DNA from: an uncultured Anaerobiospirillum sp.
GTDB taxonomy: Bacteria; Pseudomonadota; Gammaproteobacteria; Enterobacterales; Succinivibrionaceae
Direction of reading: 5' to 3'
NCBI GenBank assembly: GCA_944389785.1
Contig: CALXNP010000003.1
Coordinates: 1-56,654, forward strand
Length of the DNA: 56,654 nt
Below, one piece after another: positions 18,702 through 28,482 of this stretch. The notes below the pieces were generated by a model. It was not told the DNA's origin, searched no databases, and saw nothing but the letters and a program-made list of their open reading frames with translations. The stretch's first letter is position 1. Each line of letters begins with the position of its first letter. The translations under genes and the position numbers were made by a program.

Positions 18702-20021
18702 CTATGCAATTTTTTGCAATAATGAATAAAAAAATCCATCAGATGCATCTGTGCCTGTATATCTTTGATAATAATCAAAACTTTGATTATTTATTTTAAG
18801 AGGTATAAGTTTAACATCGCTTTTATGCTCGCTTAAAAACTTACGTATTTGTCCCTCATTCTCATCATACACTATAGAACAGGTAGTATATAGTAAAAAA
18901 CCGTCTATTTTTAGTCTTTTAAAAGCACTTTGCAGTATTTCATATTGTAAAGCGACAAGCTGAGTAAAATCACTTTCTCGTCTTAACCATTTAATATCAG
19001 GATGACGCCTAATCACACCTGTACCAGAACATGGTACATCTAATAAAATAGCATCAAAATCTAAATTTAATTGATGTAGATATCTTGCATCATATTGTTG
19101 TACATGAGCATGTCTTTGCAGGCGAGTTAAAGTTGAATTAATAAGCTCTACTCGTTCTTGTTGTGCATCAAAAGCATAAAGCGTTATAGTATTATTGATA
19201 TCTAGCAAATGTGCACTTTTACCACCTGGTGCAGCACAAGCATCAAGCACTACATCATAATCTTTTAATGGTAAAAACTTAGCAGCCATTTGTGCACTTA
19301 AATCTTGTACAGTTACAAAACCTTGCTCAAATAAAGGAATATTTGTAACTTCAAGAGATTTATCAAGCTTAATAGCACTAGGACAAATTGGACAAATACT
19401 AGCTTTAATTCCATGCTGCTTTAGTATATTTAAATATTCATCTGTAGCAATCTTACTATTTTCTACACGTAAGAACATAGGTGCATGTGCATTACCATTT
19501 TCAAGTAAGCTTATAAGCTTATCTTCTGTTACTTTAGCTGCTATTTTTTTTATTAGAAAGCTAGGATATGAATATTTAATCTCAAGTTTTGTACTTGAGA
19601 TTAAGGCTAAATCATCACGAATAAAATTACGCAGCAATCCATTTGTTAACTTGCTAAGCTCTCCTAGTCCTAAAGCATAACAAGCATTAACACTTTCATT
19701 TACTACAGCATGACTTTTTTGCTTTAAAAAATGCAATTGATAAAAAGCACTAACTAAAATATAGTGTACTAAGATGTACTTTTGCTTTAATTTTTTTGTC
19801 AAATACTTTTTAACACTAGCATCTAGTAAACTATAATGACGCAGAACACCATAGCATACTTCTTTAACAAAAGCTTTATCCTTAACATCTACCTGTGCTA
19901 AATATAGTTTAAAAGCATCAGTTAATGAGTGACCTGCAAAAACATCTGCAATAATTTTAGCAATACATACTCTACTTTGTGTAGACTTAGCTATTTGCTT
20001 AGCTTTTACTATCTTACTCAT
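18702..20021 (-). CDS. rsmB: 16S rRNA (cytosine-967-C5) methyltransferase RsmB
   Basis: SAM-dependent m5C967 methyltransferase of 16S rRNA. It has 439 residues. An N-terminal NusB-like helical domain (residues 1 to about 140) is followed by the catalytic domain with LDACAAPGGKSAHLLD (SAM site), DVPCSGTGVIRRHPDIKWLR and TTCSIVYDENE, which supply the two cysteines of the mechanism. The ATG overlaps the fmt stop by eight bases. The fmt-rsmB-trkA order is the standard gammaproteobacterial one. Confidence 0.95.
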   Translation of the reverse strand: MSKIVKAKQIAKSTQSRVCIAKIIADVFAGHSLTDAFKLYLAQVDVKDKAFVKEVCYGVLRHYSLLDASVKKYLTKKLKQKYILVHYILVSAFYQLHFLKQKSHAVVNESVNACYALGLGELSKLTNGLLRNFIRDDLALISSTKLEIKYSYPSFLIKKIAAKVTEDKLISLLENGNAHAPMFLRVENSKIATDEYLNILKQHGIKASICPICPSAIKLDKSLEVTNIPLFEQGFVTVQDLSAQMAAKFLPLKDYDVVLDACAAPGGKSAHLLDINNTITLYAFDAQQERVELINSTLTRLQRHAHVQQYDARYLHQLNLDFDAILLDVPCSGTGVIRRHPDIKWLRRESDFTQLVALQYEILQSAFKRLKIDGFLLYTTCSIVYDENEGQIRKFLSEHKSDVKLIPLKINNQSFDYYQRYTGTDASDGFFYSLLQKIA

Positions 20022-20958
20022 TACAGATTAAGCCTTTAACATATACATCTTTTTTACTTTTAAATAAAGCTCCAGCATTTACCTGCCCCTTCCCAGCTTC
20101 TTGTATAGTGTAAACAGTTAATATGCCATTACTACAAGCTATTTTGATATAATCTTTGTTAATCTCAACTAATTGACCAAGTTGATAGTTATGCTCTAAA
20201 CGCTCACCTTTAGCTTTAAAAACTTTAAATAGTTTATCTTTACATTTAAAAGTAGCAATAGGCCAAGGATTTAATGCTCTAATTTGTCTGTCAATAAATA
20301 AAACATCATTTCTAAAATCAATTAAAGATTCACTCTTATCTAATTTTTTAGCATAGCTTACTAGATTTTCATCTTGTACTTGAGGGTTTATGTTACCATT
20401 TAAGATGTCATCAAGTTTAGTTACTAATAAATTTGAACCTACTAGAGCTAATTTTTCAAATAAACTTTCTGAAGTATCATCATCACTGATTGCCAAACTT
20501 TCTTTAAACAACATATCACCAGAATCTAAACCTAAACTCATTTGCATTAAGGTAATACCAGTTTGACTTTGCCCATCAAATAAAGCTCTTTGAATAGGAG
20601 CAGCTCCTCTATATTGAGGAAGCAAAGATCCATGGACATTAATACAGCCTAAGGTAGGAATATCTAGTACTGCTTGAGGTAAAATAACACCATAAGCTAC
20701 CACTATCATAAGATCAGGCTTTAAAGCACGTAATTGCTCAATTGTATCTTGCTCTTTAAAATTTAAAGGTGTAAATACCTCAATACCATGCTCTAAGGCT
20801 AAGGACTTTACAGGTGAAGGAGTAAGTTTATGACCACGTCCTACTTTTTTATCTTGTTGTGTATATACAGCTACAACATTTGCTTTAGCTTCAATCAATG
20901 CTAATAAATGTTTAGCTGCAAACTCAGGTGTACCTGCAAAAACTATTTTTTTTGACAT
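20014..20958 (-). CDS. fmt: Methionyl-tRNA formyltransferase
   Basis: Formylates initiator Met-tRNA using 10-formyl-THF. Length 314 (E. coli 315). It begins IVFAGTPEFAAKHL, then shows NVHGSLLPQYRGAAPIQRAL with the catalytic Asn-His pair, GITLMQMSLGLDSGDML with the catalytic Asp, and the C-terminal tRNA-binding OB domain with LNPWPIA. It is paired with def 80 bases upstream and overlaps rsmB downstream, as in related bacteria. Confidence 0.97.
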   Translation of the reverse strand: MSKKIVFAGTPEFAAKHLLALIEAKANVVAVYTQQDKKVGRGHKLTPSPVKSLALEHGIEVFTPLNFKEQDTIEQLRALKPDLMIVVAYGVILPQAVLDIPTLGCINVHGSLLPQYRGAAPIQRALFDGQSQTGITLMQMSLGLDSGDMLFKESLAISDDDTSESLFEKLALVGSNLLVTKLDDILNGNINPQVQDENLVSYAKKLDKSESLIDFRNDVLFIDRQIRALNPWPIATFKCKDKLFKVFKAKGERLEHNYQLGQLVEINKDYIKIACSNGILTVYTIQEAGKGQVNAGALFKSKKDVYVKGLICNE

Positions 20959-21038
20959 AGATCCTCAACCTTTTATTAAATTTTACTTAATATTTCTTGA
21001 TATGTGTTTCTTAGTTTATTAATTTACAAATGAAATAC

Positions 21039-21557
21039 TTACTCTAAATTTCTTTCCTTTTTATATTTTTTATATTTAGTCAATAATCTATCTCTTTTTA
21101 ATCTTGATAAATAATCAATAAATAATACACCATCTAAATGATCAAGCTCATGCTGCATACAAATAGCTAATAGACCATCTGCTTCATATACTACAGGAGC
21201 ACCTTCTGCATTTAATGCTTCAATAGTAATTTTTTCAGCTCTATTAACATCTGCTCTATATTCTGGCACTGATAAACAACCCTCATTTGATATTACCTCA
21301 CCTTCTTTTTTGGTAATCACTGGGTTAATTAATACTATTTGCTCACTAGATTTACCATCATTTGATGCCACATCCATGACTACAATTCGTTTATCAACTC
21401 CAATTTGAGGAGCAGCAAGTCCAATACCATCATCTGCGTACATAGTATCAAACATATCTTGAATTAATGTTTTTAATTCATCATCAAAAACACTAACTTC
21501 TTTTGCTTTTGTTCTTAATTTGTTATGAGGAAAAACTAATACTTCTCTTACTGCCAT
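21039..21557 (-). CDS. def: Peptide deformylase
   Basis: Iron/zinc metalloenzyme removing the formyl group from nascent peptides. It has 172 residues. All three motifs are intact: GIGLAAPQIG, EGCLSVPE (metal-binding Cys) and QHELDHLDG (HExxH). It is the functional partner of the downstream fmt. It lies 22 bases after the menA stop, so it may be read from the menA promoter or its own. Confidence 0.97.
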   Translation of the reverse strand: MAVREVLVFPHNKLRTKAKEVSVFDDELKTLIQDMFDTMYADDGIGLAAPQIGVDKRIVVMDVASNDGKSSEQIVLINPVITKKEGEVISNEGCLSVPEYRADVNRAEKITIEALNAEGAPVVYEADGLLAICMQHELDHLDGVLFIDYLSRLKRDRLLTKYKKYKKERNLE

Positions 21558-21579
21558 GTTCTAACCTACTTTTAATTTA

Positions 21580-22521
21580 TTAAATTCTATAAACCCAAAA
21601 ATCTATACATAAAACTAAAATCCAAGCAATATTATGGAAAAATACACCTAATACTGTAAATTTTAATTCTAATGCTACTTTTTTACCATCTTTTACATTT
21701 TTTACAGCTCTATAACTTGATGCTAACAAAGGAATTAAAGCCAAAGCTATGATAGAAATTTGCCACCCTTTATGTGAAACAAAACAAGCTATAAAAGATA
21801 AAATAGTTGTAGCTATTAATAGACCTATATGATAAAAAGAAGCTAATTTATAACCCAATCTTACAGCTAAAGTTCTTTTGCCATTTATTGTATCCTCTGC
21901 AATATCTCGCATATTAGCTACATGCAAAACCATAACAGAAGCAAAACCTACTGACATACACAATAAAGCGGCATCTGGATAGATCTCAATACCTCCACCA
22001 CTTACATTAGCTATCATAATTTGTGGACCTAAAATTGCTAAGACACCAAAGAAAATAAATACAGCTAAGTCACCAAGTCCTTTATATCCATAGGCCATAC
22101 CTATAGTATAAAATAGTGCTGCAGTAATTGAGATAACACCTAAAAAAATAAACCAAGCTAAACTGTTAATATCATTTGGGAATGACATAAACACAGCTAA
22201 AAATCCAGTAAAACAAGCTGCTAATATAACATATACCATGCTATGTTTTAACTCTTTTAAACTAATAGCACCAGTCATAATAGCACGCTGAGGTCCTAAT
22301 CTATTTGCCCCATCAGAACCTTTACAAGCATCTCCATAGTCATTAGCTAAATTTGAAATAATTTGCAAAAGACATCCTGTGATAATAATCAGTAATGCTA
22401 CAATAATGTTGTAAAAATTAACATTGCCATAATAAAAACCTAAGGCACAGCCTAAAGAACAATTAGAAGCACCTAATAACAAAGTACGAGGTCTTGCCTC
22501 AATTATCCAGTCTTTAAGCAT
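21580..22521 (-). CDS. menA: 1,4-dihydroxy-2-naphthoate polyprenyltransferase MenA
   Basis: Inner-membrane UbiA-family enzyme that attaches the polyprenyl chain to DHNA, the penultimate step of menaquinone synthesis. Length 313 with about nine membrane segments. The Asp-rich prenyl-diphosphate site is SNLANDYGDACKGSD; GPQRAIMTGAIS and the second motif NMRDIAEDTINGKRTLAVRLG follow. Start ATG 22521 has AAAGGAG upstream. Menaquinone points to anaerobic respiration, for example fumarate reduction. Its place at the head of the def-fmt-rsmB-trkAH cluster is unusual. Confidence 0.93.
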   Translation of the reverse strand: MLKDWIIEARPRTLLLGASNCSLGCALGFYYGNVNFYNIIVALLIIITGCLLQIISNLANDYGDACKGSDGANRLGPQRAIMTGAISLKELKHSMVYVILAACFTGFLAVFMSFPNDINSLAWFIFLGVISITAALFYTIGMAYGYKGLGDLAVFIFFGVLAILGPQIMIANVSGGGIEIYPDAALLCMSVGFASVMVLHVANMRDIAEDTINGKRTLAVRLGYKLASFYHIGLLIATTILSFIACFVSHKGWQISIIALALIPLLASSYRAVKNVKDGKKVALELKFTVLGVFFHNIAWILVLCIDFWVYRI

Positions 22522-23049
22522 ATAATTCTCCTTTTATCTATAGCAGGCTATTTTAATCTATTTTAAACCTACTTAGGTACAAGTCTTAATTAAACTTGTA
22601 TTTTGATAATTTACTAAGTATTTATATAGTTATTAGATAAATTTGCTTAAATTACAAAAAACAATTATGTCTATTTGCAAAATAGAAATACAGCTTTTAT
22701 ATCTAAAAAATTTGCTATTTAATTAAATGATCTTGCCTTGTTATAATTATAGTGTAATTTTAATAATTTTTGTAAACTACTCTAGTCAATTCTAAGTAAG
22801 AATACTGCTAATTTTGATGAAGTTTTACTTATTAAATAACTAATTGATAAAAAATTTTATTAAAAACAATAAATCTAAAATAAAAACATAAAGTTAATTT
22901 ATGCTTAAACTATAAATAAACTCAAATTTGATATAGCTAACTTACTAGTTTTAGCTATTTTTTAATTTTTAGACAGATAATTACGAATGTTTGTTAAAAC
23001 AATTGTGATAAAATCGTAAGATATAACCACTGTAGAGTAAGAGAGTGTT
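22522..23049. other. Divergent intergenic region between menA and pepP
   Basis: 528 bp, very AT-rich, no credible coding frame. It must hold the outward promoters for menA (minus) and pepP (plus), but I cannot assign boxes with confidence; TAAAAT near 23010 is a possible pepP -10. An imperfect dyad, TACAAGT (22578-22584) and ACTTGTA (22594-22600) around TTAATTAA, lies about 60 bp before menA and could be an operator. I see no RNA gene. Confidence 0.4.
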
Positions 23050-24981
23050 ATGACTAAGATCAGCAAACAAGTATATAAAGACAGATTACATTCATTATTT
23101 GACGTCATGAAAACTAAAAATCTAGATGCTTTAATAATTACTCATGATGATGAGTATTTATCTTATGAGCTTAGTGATGATTGTCAAAGAATTTTATATG
23201 TATGCGGTTTTAGTGGTTCAGCTGCTAATTTAGTAATTATCAAGAATATAAATGAAACTAAAAAAAATCATGAACCTTTAATCAATAAGCAAACTCAAGA
23301 GCAATATACTGAATTAAAAGCTTGTGCACTTTTTACTGATGGTAGATATTTGGTACAAGCTAAAGAACAAATAGATACTGATATATATTCTATAATTAAT
23401 CGCTCAGAACTAAATGAATGTGAGTTTTTAATACACAAATTGCCTCGTCAAGCCCGAGTCGGCATTGATCTTACTACAATAAGCTATGAGCAATATTTAG
23501 AATTTAAAAAGGCTCTTAAAACTGCTGAAATTCACCTAATAGGGTATGATGGTTCTTTAGTTGATTTAATTTGGGATGATAGACCTAAAGCACCTTGTAG
23601 TGCTGTACAAATCTACCCAGATGAATACAATGGTTTACCAAGCTTAGTCAAAAGACAAAATCTAGCCTCTAGTTTACGTAAAAATAATATAGATGCTACT
23701 ATCATTTCAAGTCCGCAAAATATTTGTTGGCTTTTAAATATTAGAGGTAGAGATAAAGCCTCTTTACCTGTAATCAACTCACGCTTAGTAGCTTACTCAA
23801 ATGAAGCTATTGAATGGTATGTGGATGAAGAGCGTTTTAATGATGATATTTTAGATGATCTAGAAGAACATTATGGTCATATTGATATTTTTCCACCTGA
23901 TAGATTTGATGATTTACTTGAACGTTTAAATAGCTCAAAATGTACTGTTTATGTTGATCCAAAAGCTACTAATGCTAAGATTATTGGCATCTTATTAGAA
24001 GGTGCTACTAAACTTATTCAAGGTCTTGATCTATGTGAACTGCCTAAAGCTAAGAAAAATTATTTAGAAATTGCAGGTATGCATAAAGCCCACCTAAAAG
24101 ATGGTGTAGCCATGTGTCGTTTTTTAGCCTGGCTTGATGATGTCACACAAGTTGATAATATAGTTGACCTTGATAGTTACATAAAAAAAGTTGAAGATAT
24201 TGATGAAGCAAAACTTAGTGAAAGAGCTGAATCTTTTAGAAAAGTTGAAGGTGATTATATAGAGCCATCATTTGATACTATTTCTGCAATTGGTGCAAAT
24301 GCTGCTATGTGTCACTATAACTTTAAAGAGATCAATACTCCTAAAAAACTAGGTGTTGATCCTATTTACTTAATTGATAGTGGTGCCCACTATCTTGAGG
24401 GGACTACTGATATTACTAGAACTGTTTTAGTAGGTCCAAATCTTGATGATGAAATTAAAAGGATGTACACTTTAGTACTAAAGGCTCATATATCATTAAC
24501 TACTACAATTTTTCCACGTGGCACTTCTGGTTTACAATTAGATGCAATAGCAAGAAGACCTCTTTGGGACTATGGTTTTGATTATCAGCATGGTACTGGT
24601 CATGGTGTTGGACATGTATTATCTGTGCATGAAGGACCTCAAGGTATTTCTACAAAGTATTCACAAGTACCACTTGAAGAAGGTATGGTTCTTTCTATAG
24701 AACCAGGTTTTTACAAAGAAAATCATTATGGTATAAGACTTGAAAATTTAGTGGTAGTAGAAAAATGTACAATGCAAGGTTGTAAACATATGCTTTGTTT
24801 TGTACCATTAACTGCAGTGCCATTTGATAAGCGTTTAATTGTTAGAGAGATGCTTACAACTAAAGAAAGAGAGTGGCTTAATAACTATCATTCACATGTA
24901 AATAGTTTAGTTAAAAGTGCTAGCTCAACCCTAAGTGATTTTGAAGTTAATTGGTTAAATCAAGCAACAGCTGAAATTTAA
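23050..24981 (+). CDS. Xaa-Pro aminopeptidase, M24B (large three-domain form)
   Basis: Cytoplasmic dinuclear metallopeptidase removing N-terminal residues before proline. The 643 residues fit the large eukaryote-like aminopeptidase P form: two creatinase-N domains (DALIITHDDEYLS; a second around 205-330), the pita-bread M24 domain, and a C-terminal M24_C tail. Metal ligands are visible in LIDSGAHYLEGTTDITRT (two Asp), HGTGHGVGHVLSVHEGP (His), and the two Glu in LSIEPGFYKENHYGIRLENLVVVE. It heads a plus-strand run with pssA one base downstream, followed by recG, the asmA-like gene and yihY. Confidence 0.92.
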   Translation: MTKISKQVYKDRLHSLFDVMKTKNLDALIITHDDEYLSYELSDDCQRILYVCGFSGSAANLVIIKNINETKKNHEPLINKQTQEQYTELKACALFTDGRYLVQAKEQIDTDIYSIINRSELNECEFLIHKLPRQARVGIDLTTISYEQYLEFKKALKTAEIHLIGYDGSLVDLIWDDRPKAPCSAVQIYPDEYNGLPSLVKRQNLASSLRKNNIDATIISSPQNICWLLNIRGRDKASLPVINSRLVAYSNEAIEWYVDEERFNDDILDDLEEHYGHIDIFPPDRFDDLLERLNSSKCTVYVDPKATNAKIIGILLEGATKLIQGLDLCELPKAKKNYLEIAGMHKAHLKDGVAMCRFLAWLDDVTQVDNIVDLDSYIKKVEDIDEAKLSERAESFRKVEGDYIEPSFDTISAIGANAAMCHYNFKEINTPKKLGVDPIYLIDSGAHYLEGTTDITRTVLVGPNLDDEIKRMYTLVLKAHISLTTTIFPRGTSGLQLDAIARRPLWDYGFDYQHGTGHGVGHVLSVHEGPQGISTKYSQVPLEEGMVLSIEPGFYKENHYGIRLENLVVVEKCTMQGCKHMLCFVPLTAVPFDKRLIVREMLTTKEREWLNNYHSHVNSLVKSASSTLSDFEVNWLNQATAEI

Positions 24982-24982
24982 A

Positions 24983-26353
24983 ATGTTATTTTTTAAAAGA
25001 AATACTCCTAATTCCTTATATGCTATGACGCGTTTGCAGCAATTACCTACAATTGCTGTAAGACCTTGTGACTATAATATTTTAGAAAAACCTCAAAGCT
25101 TTCATGAAAGAATTCTATATCATATTAAACATGCTAAAGATAGAATTATCATGACCATGTTATATTTACAAAATGATGAGGCTGGTAGAGAAATTTTAGA
25201 AGCTATTGAGCAAGCTAAACTTAATAATCCTAATTTACATGTGTGTATTTATGTAGATTATCATAGAGCTCAAAGAGGACTTATAGGTAAAGGTAACCAA
25301 GAAAGTAATAGCAGCTATTATTATGAATATGCTTCAAAATGTAAAAATCCTCCTGCTATCTATGGAGTACCTGTTAAAAAAAGAGAAATTTTTGGAGTAT
25401 TACATTTAAAGGGATTTGTCTTTGATAATACTGTTTTATACTCAGGTGCTAGTATTAACAATGTATATTTAGGCTATAAAGATAAATATAGGCTAGATCG
25501 ATATCATGAAATTAATTCAAAAGAATTAGCAGATACTCTTTGTAAATATACTAATGAAGCTTTTCATATTAATTTTGCAGTACAAGATTTTTGTCAAGGT
25601 AAAATCCCTGATGTTAAAGAAATAAAAGATGAAATTAAACAATTACGCCGTCATTTAGTCAATACACAATATAAAATAAATAATAGTAAAATAAAAAATA
25701 ATCAAATAGGCTTAACACCCATTGTTGGTTTAGGTAAACAAAATAATAGTTTAAATAAAGCTATTTTATGGTTATTTTATGCAGCTAAAACACAAATATT
25801 TATCTGCACTCCTTATTTTAATCCACCTAAAGCTATTTTAAAGGCTATTGATGATGCTCTTGCACGTGGAATTAAAATTCAATTAGTAGTAGGAGATAAA
25901 GTAGCTAATGATTTTTATATTCATGAGGATGAAGAGTTTAATACCATTGGTGCTATACCATATATTTACGAACAAAATTTATGTGAATTTATACAAAAAC
26001 ATCAAGATGTTATTAACAGCAAACAATTAACAGTACATTTATGGCAAGATAATAAAAATACTTATCACTTAAAAGGCATTTATGTAGATAGGAATTTTGC
26101 AATTATTACAGGAAATAATTTAAACCCACGAGCTTGGGCTTTAGATTTAGAAAATGGTATTGTTGTTCATGACCCTAATCTTTTAATGCAAGAAAAATTT
26201 AAACATGAACAACAATTTATTCTAAAACACACAAAACAAATTAATAGTGTTGATGATTTGCAAAAATTTGATGATTATCCTATTGCTGTAAAGCAAATAT
26301 TAAAGAGAGTCAAACGTTTTAAAGCCTCTTTAATCATTAAACAATTATTATAG
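24983..26353 (+). CDS. pssA: CDP-diacylglycerol-serine O-phosphatidyltransferase (PssA, PLD type)
   Basis: Makes phosphatidylserine, the precursor of phosphatidylethanolamine. Length 456 (E. coli PssA 451), with close similarity along the whole chain. Both HxKxxxxD phospholipase-D motifs are present: HLKGFVFD starting at His141 and HLKGIYVD starting at His362. Family blocks include VYVDYHRAQRG-like IYVDYHRAQRGLIG, ICTPYFNPPKAIL, VGDKVANDFYIHEDEEF and TGNNLNPRAWALDLENGIVVHDP. This membrane-peripheral gammaproteobacterial type supports the taxonomic assignment. It starts one base after pepP. Confidence 0.97.
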   Translation: MLFFKRNTPNSLYAMTRLQQLPTIAVRPCDYNILEKPQSFHERILYHIKHAKDRIIMTMLYLQNDEAGREILEAIEQAKLNNPNLHVCIYVDYHRAQRGLIGKGNQESNSSYYYEYASKCKNPPAIYGVPVKKREIFGVLHLKGFVFDNTVLYSGASINNVYLGYKDKYRLDRYHEINSKELADTLCKYTNEAFHINFAVQDFCQGKIPDVKEIKDEIKQLRRHLVNTQYKINNSKIKNNQIGLTPIVGLGKQNNSLNKAILWLFYAAKTQIFICTPYFNPPKAILKAIDDALARGIKIQLVVGDKVANDFYIHEDEEFNTIGAIPYIYEQNLCEFIQKHQDVINSKQLTVHLWQDNKNTYHLKGIYVDRNFAIITGNNLNPRAWALDLENGIVVHDPNLLMQEKFKHEQQFILKHTKQINSVDDLQKFDDYPIAVKQILKRVKRFKASLIIKQLL

Positions 26354-26376
26354 ATGACAGAAAGTTAGGTTGTAAT

Positions 26377-28482
26377 ATGGCACAAGCTGCAGATAAATAC
26401 TTACATTTAATAGACATTCAAACACTAGCAGGCGTTGGACCAAAGTTTGCTAATAAACTATACAATATTAATATCAATAACTTATTTGACTTAATTTTAC
26501 ACTTACCATTGCGTTATCTTGATAAAACCTTTATGCCTAAAATAGCTGATATTAAGCAAGATGGCAATTATTTAGTAGAAGGTAAAGTCACAGCTCAAAA
26601 AACAATAAATAATAATAAATCTACAATTTTACGTGTTAGTATTGATGATGGCAGCGGTACTATTGATGCTGTATTTTTTAATATCTATCATTCTTTTATA
26701 CAAAATTTTGTCAGAGGCAGACGCGTACTGCTTTTTGGCAGTGTAAAATATGATGTATATAATCAATGCTATCAATTTGTACATCCTGAAGCTGAATTTT
26801 TACATAATCAAGATCAAGTAGTTTTAGAGCAATTTTTAACACCTATTTACCCTTTAACAGATAAAATGCCTCAAGGCAGTATGCGTAAAATAGTAAAATC
26901 AGCACTGACCTATCTTGAGGAAAACCCTATTGAAGAGTTATTACCAAATAAAAACAATCCTTATAAACTAAGCTTACAAGAAGCTATATTACAAACGCAT
27001 TACCCAAAACCAAATGCTGATCATAAAGAGCTTAAAATAGAAGATCTTGATAGTTTTAAACGTATTTGCTTTGAAGAAATTGTAGCCTATCAATTAGTAT
27101 TGCTCTCAATTAAACGTAATTTATTACATAAGCAAGCTGCCATTATTCACTATAATGACAACATACAGCAACAATTATTAAATTTACTCAGCTTTAAACC
27201 AACTAATGCTCAGTTAAGAGTTTTTAATGAGATAACAACAGATTTAAATAAAGCTCAAGCAATGATGCGCTTAGTACATGGTGATGTAGGCAGTGGTAAA
27301 ACTTTAGTGGCTATTATGACCTTAGCTCAAGTTGCAGCAAATGGTGCCCAAAGCGTTTTACTAGCACCAACTGAGCTTTTAGCTATACAGCATTTTTATA
27401 AAATAAATTCAATACTCTCAAAACTCAATATCAAAGTAGTACTTTTAAATAGCTCTTTATCTAAAAAAGATAAAAGCTTAGTTTTAAAAGATATAAGTAC
27501 AGGTATAGCTCAAGTTATTATTGGTACTCATGCAATTTTTCAAGCTGGTGTTAATTATAAAAACTTACAACTTGCCATTATTGATGAACAACACAGATTT
27601 GGTGTAGAACAGCGTGAAGCTTTATTAAATAAAGCCCCAAAAGATATGGCAATGCATCAAATAGCTATGACAGCAACCCCTATTCCTCGTACATTGCAGC
27701 TTGCTTTATATTCAGATCTTGATGTAAGCATTATTGATGAATTACCAAGAGGCCGTAAACCTATTGAAACAGCTATTATCCATGAAAATAGAAAAAATGA
27801 TGTGATAAAAAGAGTTGAAAACATCTGCTCTAAAGGAGTACAAGTCTATTGGGTATGCCCTTTAATTGAAGAAAGCGAAAATATTGATGCAAGTTCTGCA
27901 ATACAAATACATAAATTATTACAAGAAAAACTGCCAAATTTAAATATTGGTTTAGTACATGGAGCTCTATCTAGTTTACAAAAGAACTTAGTAATGGATA
28001 GATTTGTTAAAGGACAAATCAATATTTTGGTAGCTACTACTGTTATTGAAGTTGGTGTAGATGTACCTAATGCTTCTGTTATGATTATTGAAAATGCTGA
28101 TAGATTGGGCCTAGCACAATTACATCAACTACGTGGTCGTGTTGGCAGAGGTGGTACACAATCATATTGTCTGCTTTTACATAAAGATGTAGATAATAAT
28201 GATATTGCAAGACAACGTTTAAATATAATGCGTAAAACTAATGATGGTTTTGAAATAGCTAAACAAGATTTAATTTTACGTGGTCCTGGAGATATTGTAG
28301 GTACAGCACAATCTGGATTTAATAATTTTAAAGTTGCTGATGTAAATAGAGATTTTGCTTTAGTTGAAGAAGCAAGAACAGTTGCTTATGATCTAATTAA
28401 GACTGATGAAAGTTTGTGTGATAGACTTATTTTAAGATGGTTTAGTCATACTATGGAGCAAAATGACAAGTTTGAAATCTAA
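26377..28482 (+). CDS. recG: ATP-dependent DNA helicase RecG
   Basis: Branch-migrating helicase that reverses stalled forks and processes Holliday junctions. Length 701 (E. coli 693). The N-terminal wedge/OB domain starts LAGVGPKFANKL. Helicase motifs are Walker A GDVGSGKT near 302-309, DEQHRFGVEQRE (Walker B), MTATPIPRTLQLALYSDLD, LVHGAL, TTVIEVGVDVPNA and QLRGRVGRGGTQSYC. The RecG-specific C-terminus (LRGPGDIVGTAQSG) is present. In E. coli recG follows spoT; here it is detached from spoT. It overlaps the next gene by 20 bases. Confidence 0.97.
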   Translation: MAQAADKYLHLIDIQTLAGVGPKFANKLYNININNLFDLILHLPLRYLDKTFMPKIADIKQDGNYLVEGKVTAQKTINNNKSTILRVSIDDGSGTIDAVFFNIYHSFIQNFVRGRRVLLFGSVKYDVYNQCYQFVHPEAEFLHNQDQVVLEQFLTPIYPLTDKMPQGSMRKIVKSALTYLEENPIEELLPNKNNPYKLSLQEAILQTHYPKPNADHKELKIEDLDSFKRICFEEIVAYQLVLLSIKRNLLHKQAAIIHYNDNIQQQLLNLLSFKPTNAQLRVFNEITTDLNKAQAMMRLVHGDVGSGKTLVAIMTLAQVAANGAQSVLLAPTELLAIQHFYKINSILSKLNIKVVLLNSSLSKKDKSLVLKDISTGIAQVIIGTHAIFQAGVNYKNLQLAIIDEQHRFGVEQREALLNKAPKDMAMHQIAMTATPIPRTLQLALYSDLDVSIIDELPRGRKPIETAIIHENRKNDVIKRVENICSKGVQVYWVCPLIEESENIDASSAIQIHKLLQEKLPNLNIGLVHGALSSLQKNLVMDRFVKGQINILVATTVIEVGVDVPNASVMIIENADRLGLAQLHQLRGRVGRGGTQSYCLLLHKDVDNNDIARQRLNIMRKTNDGFEIAKQDLILRGPGDIVGTAQSGFNNFKVADVNRDFALVEEARTVAYDLIKTDESLCDRLILRWFSHTMEQNDKFEI

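Noticed and set aside
24511..24524. TTTCCACGTGGCAC in the pepP coding region resembles the parS core.
   Set aside because: Two mismatches to the array consensus that break the palindrome, and it is fully explained as codons for FPRGT; probably chance.
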